DNA of 19,355 bases from Baffinella frigidus (lineage: Eukaryota; Cryptophyceae; Cryptomonadales; Baffinellaceae): the NCBI GenBank assembly GCA_026770585.1, contig MU646446.1, positions 543,880 through 563,234 on the forward strand. The letters run 5' to 3'. Positions 17,605-19,355 of this stretch are shown here, piece by piece (positions within the stretch are counted from its first letter, which is position 1; each line of letters opens with the position of its first letter). Under the pieces are notes generated by a model that searched no databases, was not told the DNA's origin, and saw only the letters and a program-made list of their open reading frames with translations. Both the position numbers and the translations under genes were made by a program.

Positions 17605-17927
17605 ACTAGGTATGGGACGTAGCGTCCGGCAGGCGAGTGCACCACCTCGACGGCGGAACGTTCGCGTTGGCGGAGGGTCTTCCCGACGCGCACACGCGCA
17701 CCCACGTCCTCACCGTAAGCCGCGACACGCTCCTCATCCACGCATGCGCGACGCCGCCGTGCGCGGAACGCGGCGTGGGAGCAGCATCCGGATGGCCTCC
17801 GGAGCCGTTGGCGTGCTTCAAGGCGCCGAGTGAGATCGTGGCGGTGCGGTGTCACGGTGCCGCAATCTGTGTGGGGTGCGCCGACGGCGAGGTGTGTGTC
17901 TTGGCGGCGCCGTGTCTCACGGAGTAA
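11334..17927 (+). CDS. Multi-exon WD40-repeat (beta-propeller) protein, weak F-box-like N-terminal motif; some exons damaged
   Basis: The gene spans several exons joined by GT-AG introns. Exon 1 ends in a WD40 blade (AFSPDGKRVVSVSG...FVKIWNAATGAE), and later exons repeat the signature (G)HS..V.SVAFSPDGKRVVSGS...VKIWNAETGAE. Inferred exons are 11334-12308, 13145-13276, 14064-14189, 14749-14871, 15890-15961, 16027-16152, an unclear start to 17256, 17437-17488 and 17610-17927. Internal blade exons are 123-132 nt and phase 0 at both ends, so they can be duplicated or skipped without frameshift. Residues about 108-150 (RVLPLFLERV...VCKAWRGELEARGL) resemble an F-box helix set, which would suggest a ubiquitin-ligase substrate adaptor, but the match is weak. 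WD40 propellers are protein-interaction scaffolds; the partner cannot be inferred. The start at 11334 was chosen because the earlier in-frame ATG (11166) overlaps the divergent gene. A stop before blade 6 and a half blade at 15890 leave open that this is a decaying gene. Confidence 0.72.
12342..12485. mobile_element. Foldback element in intron 1 (ends GGGGACACGTTTAATTTA)
   Basis: The left end GGGGACACGTTTAATTTA is mirrored by TAAATTAAACATGTTCCC at the right, about 144 bp in total. The inside is AT-rich and non-coding. Confidence 0.6.
12601..12727 (-). mobile_element. CCACTTAGCAGCC-family element, copy 2
   Basis: In reverse orientation it matches 4125-4262 over GGTTGGAATCCATAGCAATG, then TTAGATGGACTGCAT and GGCTGCTAAGTGG. 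The left terminus has diverged. It ends 10 bp before a truncated exon copy. Confidence 0.65.
12738..12790 (+). pseudogene. Truncated blade 2 exon copy in intron 1
   Basis: After GTGGCAG the sequence GTGCAGGCGCACACGGTGAC parallels the start of the blade 2 exon at 13145, and similarity stops after CTTTCAAGGC. It abuts a foldback element ending at 12727. It contains an insertion relative to the intact exon and cannot code for a blade. Confidence 0.65.
12885..12961 (+). pseudogene. Second truncated blade 2 exon copy, cut by a palindromic element
   Basis: GCACACACGGCGATGG through TCTCCGGACGGGACGCGTAT parallels the intact blade 2 exon, then breaks where the palindromic element at about 12962-13102 begins. 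The acceptor-like context ACTTAAATGTGGCAG is present. The break suggests the element inserted into, or recombined within, this exon copy. Confidence 0.65.
12962..13102 (+). mobile_element. CCGTTACCTTATCCG-family MITE cutting an exon copy
   Basis: It contains TTCCGTTACCTTATCCGTAG, CCCCTACGGCTTACCTACCG, CCTAGGTCTGATCG and GGTTATTCAAAATCCCTTCG. Its left border falls inside a decayed blade 2 exon copy. Confidence 0.7.
13145..13276 (+). CDS. WD40 gene blade 2 exon
   Basis: Forty-four codons run from acceptor GTGGCAG|GTG to donor GAG|GTGAGC, phase 0 on both sides. The peptide contains FKAEFSPDGTRIVITRSDGR and ends TIYHAESGEE. It is the most diverged blade, with the usual WD/WN replaced by YH. Two older truncated copies of the same exon lie upstream inside intron 1 (12738-12790 and 12885-12961), so this is the surviving copy of a tandem exon duplication. 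Confidence 0.7.
13583..13713. mobile_element. Foldback element in intron 2 (ends TCGGAACA)
   Basis: The left end TCGGAACAAGACAGATTCTG is mirrored by the right end GGACAGATTCTGGTATGTTC near 13691-13713. It is non-coding and about 130 bp. Confidence 0.5.
13852..13945. mobile_element. Foldback element (CCAGGATAAGGT arms), copy 1
   Basis: CCAGGATAAGGTCAAGTAAC followed by CTCGTGCC is mirrored by GCGCGAGGTTACTTTTACC and TTATCCTGG. A related copy lies at 14421-14552. Confidence 0.65.
14064..14189 (+). CDS. WD40 gene blade 3 exon
   Basis: Forty-two codons run from acceptor TGTGGCAG to donor GAG|GTGCGT, phase 0 on both sides. The peptide starts VCELTGHSGEVLAVAF, continues STDGKRVVSGSDAK and ends LVKIWNAETGAE, a textbook blade with GH and W residues. 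An 89-bp palindromic GT...AG unit follows directly (14190-14278). Confidence 0.78.
14190..14278 (+). repeat. 89-bp palindromic GT...AG unit, copy 1
   Basis: It starts at the donor of blade 3 (GTGCGTACGG), contains GTAGGACCCTAC and CTACCGTAGGGT as inverted partners, and ends CCCGTACCCGAAG. Copies at 14872-14960 and 16153-16241 have exactly the same length and differ at only a few sites. It is followed by a 17-nt relic of a blade end (GAGACTGGAGCCGAG) and a second donor GTGAGCAG at 14296. Confidence 0.75.
14421..14552. mobile_element. Foldback element related to 13852 copy, internally deleted
   Basis: It shares CCAGGATAAGGTCAAGTAAC and the CCCAGTA core with the 13852 copy but lacks most of the right inner arm. 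Outer ends GCCTATTTAAA and TTTAAATAGGGC are inverted, so a different outer pair encloses it. Confidence 0.55.
14597..14712 (+). mobile_element. CCGTTACCTTATCCG-family MITE in intron 3
   Basis: It contains TTTCCGTTACCTTATCCGTA, CTACGGTACTAGCTACCGTA and GTTATTCAAAATCCCTGCG. It ends CGCGGTGTGG, 36 bp before the blade 4 acceptor, so it may have supplied part of the 3' intron sequence. Confidence 0.65.
14749..14871 (+). CDS. WD40 gene blade 4 exon
   Basis: Forty-one codons run from acceptor TTTTGCAG|GTA to donor GAG|GTGTGT, phase 0 on both sides. The peptide starts VHMLWGHSDEVNSVGF, continues SPDGKMVVSGSYD and ends TVKIWNAETGQE. The 45 nt before the acceptor match the intron end before the 15890 exon. 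A second copy of the 89-bp unit follows (14872-14960). Confidence 0.78.
14872..14960 (+). repeat. 89-bp palindromic GT...AG unit, copy 2
   Basis: It starts GTGTGTGCGG and ends CCCGTACCCGAAG. The next 48 nt (14961-15008) read in phase 0 as SSDTRVKIWNAETGAE and end at donor GAG|GTGAGC. Spliced as a mini intron it would append a duplicate last strand of a blade. Confidence 0.75.
15268..15322 (+). pseudogene. Collapsed blade exon: intron end fused to exon end
   Basis: The conserved 3' intron end (GTTGACTCGTTCTGAATCTG, then GGGTGTTCTGC) leads directly into CCGAGGCGAGCAG, the normal end of a blade exon plus donor with T changed to C. The whole exon body is missing, consistent with an internal deletion. 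Confidence 0.55.
15328..15459. mobile_element. 132-bp near-perfect foldback element in intron 4
   Basis: Arms of about 52 bp begin CCGGGGAAAC and end GTTTCCCCGG with only a few mismatches, meeting at TTATTAGTAATATT. The inner arm ACGAAAATTACTACACA recurs in single-arm form near 747. It has no coding capacity, so it is a MITE-like foldback element. Confidence 0.75.
15673..15822. repeat. CTCG/CT microsatellite replacing a blade exon start
   Basis: TGCTGCCAG|GTGTTCACCCT resembles an acceptor followed by the first codons of a blade (V-F-T-L), after which the sequence becomes (CTCG)n and then (CT)n with short C runs up to about 15822. Long Ser/Leu or Arg/Glu frames here are simple-sequence translations. 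Confidence 0.7.
15890..15961 (+). CDS. WD40 gene half-blade exon, 3' truncated
   Basis: The acceptor GTTTTGCAG leads into VHTLGGHSSSVLSVSF, then APDGKRVV, the first half of a blade. The sequence then changes abruptly to GTGGTGGGGGCG, which matches intronic repeat seen at 13745 and 15475, and the strand carrying VKIW is missing. Three in-frame GT donors are available (15959, 15962, 15965); the end given is one choice. A skipped or decayed exon is equally possible. Confidence 0.5.
16027..16152 (+). CDS. WD40 gene blade 5 exon
   Basis: Forty-two codons run from acceptor TTGGCAG|GTG to donor GAG|GTGCGG, phase 0 on both sides. The peptide starts VRTLEGHMRSVQSVAF, continues SPDGKRVVSGSNDM and ends LVKIWDVATGQE. 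If the preceding half blade is spliced in, only about 65 nt of intron separate them. A third copy of the 89-bp unit follows (16153-16241). Confidence 0.78.
16153..16241 (+). repeat. 89-bp palindromic GT...AG unit, copy 3
   Basis: It starts GTGCGGACGG and ends CCCGTACCCGAAG. A 48-nt phase-0 relic follows at 16242-16289 (SSDTRVKIWDAETGAE), then donor GAG|GTGAGC. The layout is the same as copy 2. Confidence 0.75.
16358..16495 (-). mobile_element. CCACTTAGCAGCC-family element, copy 3
   Basis: It is 138 bp with ends CCACTTAGCAGCG and GGCTGCTAAGTGG, and carries the TTTAGATGGACTGTAT inner block of the other copies. Length is identical to the 4125-4262 copy. Confidence 0.7.
16558..16710 (+). mobile_element. 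CCGTTACCTTATCCG-family MITE in intron 6
   Basis: The best left terminus of the family is CACATAGCGGGCTACGAAGG, then a GGCCCAAATCGGGCC hairpin, CCGTTACCTTATCCG, CTACGGGTTGCCTACCGTAG and GGTTATTCAAAATCCCTGGC. The right terminus is diverged. Confidence 0.7.
16893..17009. mobile_element. CAGGGGTACCTCGC palindrome, copy a (intron 6)
   Basis: It is 117 bp, flanked by TA on both sides. The left arm is CAGGGGTACCTCGCTCATAA followed by GAAACCGCC; the right arm is its complement with a few changes. The core is CCTACAGTAGGCCTATGCCT. Confidence 0.8.
17038..17101 (+). repeat. 24-bp minisatellite upstream of blade 6
   Basis: Three units of TATCC(G/T)GAGACC(T/G)C(C/A)AGACTC with variation. The open frame YPETSRLEPETSRLYPETAR is its translation and not evidently part of the WD40 protein. 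Confidence 0.6.
17222..17256 (+). CDS. WD40 gene blade 6, first part
   Basis: The frame reads GHSQSVTRVCF and continues into 17437 as F-S-D-G-G, completing a blade. The 5' boundary is unresolved: an in-frame TAA lies immediately upstream (17219-17221), and sibling exons would have about 15 more nt of coding sequence there. Either a cryptic acceptor is used, or a small deletion or substitution has broken this exon. The codon for Ser is split AG|C across the next intron. Confidence 0.5.
17257..17436 (+). repeat. Telomere-like (CCCTAAA)n tract acting as a probable GC-AG intron
   Basis: The 180-bp segment starts with a poly-C run, then has CCCTAAA heptamers with a few variants. CTTCAG occurs exactly at both borders (17251-17256 and 17431-17436). 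Removing GC...AG between them joins TTC-AG with C-GAC and restores F-S-D in the blade. No GT donor fits this junction. Confidence 0.65.
17437..17488 (+). CDS. WD40 gene blade 6, middle part (52-nt mini exon)
   Basis: The frame reads SDGGAQVISGSYLDASAI, phase-compatible with GHSQSVTRVCF upstream and with VWDVASGRR downstream. It sits between two telomere-like heptamer tracts, and joining the three pieces restores one standard WD40 blade. The donor is ATC|GTAAAC. Confidence 0.62.
17489..17609 (+). repeat. Intron made of CCCTCAA/CCCTCGA heptamers
   Basis: The 121-bp segment runs from GTAAAC to CTAG and is made almost wholly of CCCTCAA and CCCTCGA units. Removal joins ...ASAI to VWDV in phase 0, completing the blade 6 WD motif. 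Boundaries have canonical GT-AG ends. Confidence 0.7.
17610..17927 (+). CDS. WD40 gene terminal exon
   Basis: It starts at CTAG|GTATGGGAC, giving VWDVASGRRVHHLDGG, which ends blade 6. The C-terminal part contains CFKAPSEIVAVRCHGAAIC followed by VGCADGEVCVLAAP, which looks like a closing blade with G-x-x-DG-x-V spacing. The stop TAA is at 17925-17927. Its TA coincides with the target-site dinucleotide of the palindromic element starting at 17927, so the C-terminus was set by that insertion. Confidence 0.68.
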   Translation, partial: VWDVASGRRVHHLDGGTFALAEGLPDAHTRTHVLTVSRDTLLIHACATPPCAERGVGAASGWPPEPLACFKAPSEIVAVRCHGAAICVGCADGEVCVLAAPCLTE

Positions 17928-18044
17928 AGGGGTACCTCGCTCGTGAGAAACCGCCCCCCCCCCTAGGACCACCGTAGGGCCCTAGGCATAGGCCTACTGT
18001 AGGGTCCTAGTGGGCGGCGGTTTCTTATGAGCGAGGTACTCCTG
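17927..18044. mobile_element. CAGGGGTACCTCGC palindrome, copy b (abuts stop codon)
   Basis: It is 118 bp and starts AAGGGGTACCTCGCTCGTG, with first base C changed to A. The preceding TA (17925-17926) is the target dinucleotide, and TA plus this A forms the WD40 stop codon. The right end is TACTCCTG followed by CA. Confidence 0.8.
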
Positions 18045-18046
18045 CA

Positions 18047-18239
18047 CAGGGGTACCTTGTTCATGAGGAGCACCCCCCCCCTCCCCCCTAGGACCACCTT
18101 AGGGCTTTAGATAGGCCGACTGTAGGGTCCTAGGAGGGTGCGCCAGATAGGCCGACTGTAGGGTCCTAGGAGGGTGCGCCAGATAGGCCGACTGTAGGGT
18201 CCTAGGGGGATGCGCCTCCTGATGAGCGAGGCAACCTTG
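18047..18239. mobile_element. CAGGGGTACC palindrome, copy c, with internal 36-bp triplication
   Basis: The left end is CAGGGGTACCTTGTTCATGA; the right end is TGATGAGCGAGGCAACCTTG. Inside, a 36-bp unit starting AGATAGGCCGACTGTAGGG repeats three times (18109-18216). Confidence 0.75.
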
Positions 18240-18241
18240 TA

Positions 18242-18358
18242 CAGGGGTACCTCGCTCATAAGAAAGCGCCCCCCCCTAGGACCACCGTAGGGCCCTAGGC
18301 ATGGTCCCTACTGTGGGGTCCTAGGGGGAGGCGGTTTCTTATGAGCGAGGTACCCCTG
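18242..18358. mobile_element. CAGGGGTACCTCGC palindrome, copy d
   Basis: It is 117 bp with TA at 18240-18241 and 18359-18360. The left TA is shared with copy c, so the two are joined head to tail. Confidence 0.85.
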
Positions 18359-18449
18359 TAGGCCTGGCAGGCTGTCTTTCCTCGAGGACCTTCGGCCCAC
18401 CTTTTAATCGCCGAATACACTCTCACATAATACCAACATACCATACCTA

Positions 18450-18566
18450 CAGGGGTACCTCGCTCATAAGAAACCGCCCCCCCCCCAGGACCACCGTAGG
18501 ACCCTAGACATAGCCCTACTGCAGGGTCCTAGTCGGAGGCGGTTTCTTATGAGCGAGGCACCCCTG
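18450..18566. mobile_element. CAGGGGTACCTCGC palindrome, copy e
   Basis: It is 117 bp with TA at 18448-18449 and 18567-18568. A degenerate arm-like sequence (CGTACCCCGAACGTGAGAAA) follows at 18569. Confidence 0.85.
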
Positions 18567-18700
18567 TACGTACCCCGAACGTGAGAAAAGCTGCCTCCCC
18601 CAGGGCTGGTGTGACTCCTCTGGGCCACATCGCTATGCAGAGGTATCTCGCCCATAATGAGAACCCCGCCCCCCCTAGGACAACCATAAGGACCTTGGTA

Positions 18701-18798
18701 TCCCTCAAGTGGCCAGTTGCTAATACGCTCCTACCGTAGGGCATACGTAGGAGCCTAGGACCTGTGGAGGGTCAAATATGACCCCCTGGCCACTTAAT

Positions 18799-18800
<2 letters not shown>
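18701..18800. mobile_element. TCCCTCAAGTGGCCA MITE, copy 2, nested
   Basis: The left end TCCCTCAAGTGGCCA follows TA, the core reads CTCCTACCGTAGGGCATACG, and the right end CTGGCCACTTAATGG merges into a CT microsatellite. It interrupts a degenerate CAGGGGTACC-type palindrome (18637-18868). Confidence 0.65.

Positions 18801-18849
<49 letters not shown>
18801..18849. repeat. (CT)n microsatellite
   Basis: About 24 CT units. The minus-strand Arg-Glu run here is its translation. Confidence 0.9.
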
Positions 18850-18854
<5 letters not shown>

Positions 18855-18929
18855 ATGAGCGAGCAACCCCTTCGAGACTAGCGACGCCAAAAAACAGCGC
18901 CAGATCCTCCCACCGCTTACTTTTTCATA

Positions 18930-19047
18930 CAGGGGTACCTCGCTCATAAGAAAGCGCCCCCCCCTAAAAACCTACAGTAGGGCTATGCCTCGGGCCCTAT
19001 GGCGGTCCTAGGGGGGGGGGCGGTTTCTTATGAGCGAGGTACCCCTG
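18930..19047. mobile_element. CAGGGGTACCTCGC palindrome, copy g
   Basis: It is 118 bp with TA at 18928-18929 and 19048-19049. Both arms are near perfect, and the core is CCTACAGTAGGGCTATGCCT. Confidence 0.85.
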
Positions 19048-19103
19048 TAAACCCCGTTTCCCGTTGCAAACTCGCCCCCCCGTTTCCCGTTGCAAACGCG
19101 CAA

Positions 19104-19208
19104 CCTCTAGTGGCTATACGTCTGGGTGGTTTGACCAGGCCGTAATCTGGTACAAATCCACTGATTTTACAGTGAATTCACTACCTCGAGACGTATAGCC
19201 ACTAGAGG
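19104..19208. mobile_element. 105-bp foldback element with perfect 20-bp ends
   Basis: CCTCTAGTGGCTATACGTCT is exactly mirrored by AGACGTATAGCCACTAGAGG. The inside has a short ATCCACTGATTTTACAGTG hairpin. No clear target duplication is visible. Confidence 0.75.
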
Positions 19209-19266
19209 AGGCCAGCCCCTTGCGAAACGGTGACAGCGTGCGCCATCAGCCCCGTGCCCACCTGCT

Positions 19267-19355
19267 TTCGGGTTTCGGGTTTCGGGTTTCGGGTTTCGGG
19301 TTCAGGGTTTCGGGTTCAGGGTTTCGGGTTTCGGGTTTCGGGTTTCGGGTTCAGG
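19267..19355 (+). repeat. TTTCGGG heptamer tract at window end
   Basis: About 12 units of TTTCGGG with a few TTCAGGG variants run to the end of the window and probably continue beyond it. Confidence 0.9.

Larger units (their letters stand above)
18637..18868. mobile_element. CAGGGGTACC palindrome, copy f, degenerate and interrupted
   Basis: The left arm CAGAGGTATCTCGCCCATAA and right arm TCTCATGAGCGAGCAACCCC are recognisable. The centre is replaced by the nested TCCCTCAAGTGG element (18701) and a CT microsatellite (18801-18849). Confidence 0.6.

Noticed and set aside
17595-17972. Minus-strand 125-codon frame opposite the terminal exon
   Set aside because: The plus strand continues the WD40 reading frame with a clear splice junction; this is its GC-rich shadow.
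18464-18947. Minus-strand frames with SLIRNRL and MSEVPLYE peptides
   Set aside because: Translations of the palindromic MITE arms, seen in each copy; not genes.

Overview
This is a nuclear window from a eukaryote, probably a unicellular alga. The signs are plant/algal-type telomere heptamers (TTTAGGG and variants), one spliced multi-exon gene with GT-AG introns, and very dense short palindromic elements. The repeat style recalls cryptophyte or dinoflagellate genomes, and I weakly favour a cryptophyte; this is memory-based inference, not a search result. There is no prokaryotic operon structure, CRISPR array, rRNA or recognisable tRNA.

Positions 1-10,420 hold no gene that I can defend. This part is a mosaic of telomere-like heptamer tracts, diverged direct repeats and foldback elements of about 95-250 bp, several of them nested. 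One element (2479-2605) can be compared with its own empty site and shows a TA target duplication.

Positions 10,420-11,333 hold the 5' part of a minus-strand gene (start 11181) encoding a signal-peptide-like N-terminus, an LRLRGG motif and the first strands of a PH domain. It lies head to head with a plus-strand gene, separated by a short GC-rich intergenic segment with two inverted E2F-like sites.

Positions 11,334-17,927 hold a plus-strand WD40 beta-propeller gene. A large first exon (weak F-box-like motif, then blade 1) is followed by exons that each encode one blade (123-132 nt, phase 0 to phase 0). The introns are full of palindromic elements, decayed copies of blade exons and microsatellites. 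Two features stand out. Three blades are each followed by an exactly 89-bp palindromic GT...AG unit and a relic of a blade's last strand. The sixth blade, which in its siblings is one unbroken exon, is split by two introns made of telomere-like heptamers, one flanked by a perfect CTTCAG direct repeat.

Positions 17,925-19,050 hold an array of about 117-bp palindromes with ends CAGGGGTACCTCGC and flanking TA, the first of which supplies part of the WD40 gene's stop codon. A 105-bp foldback element and a TTTCGGG tract close the window.

The window is best read as a tandem-exon propeller gene being reshaped by non-autonomous foldback elements and telomere-like repeats, some of which now act as introns or as a stop codon.
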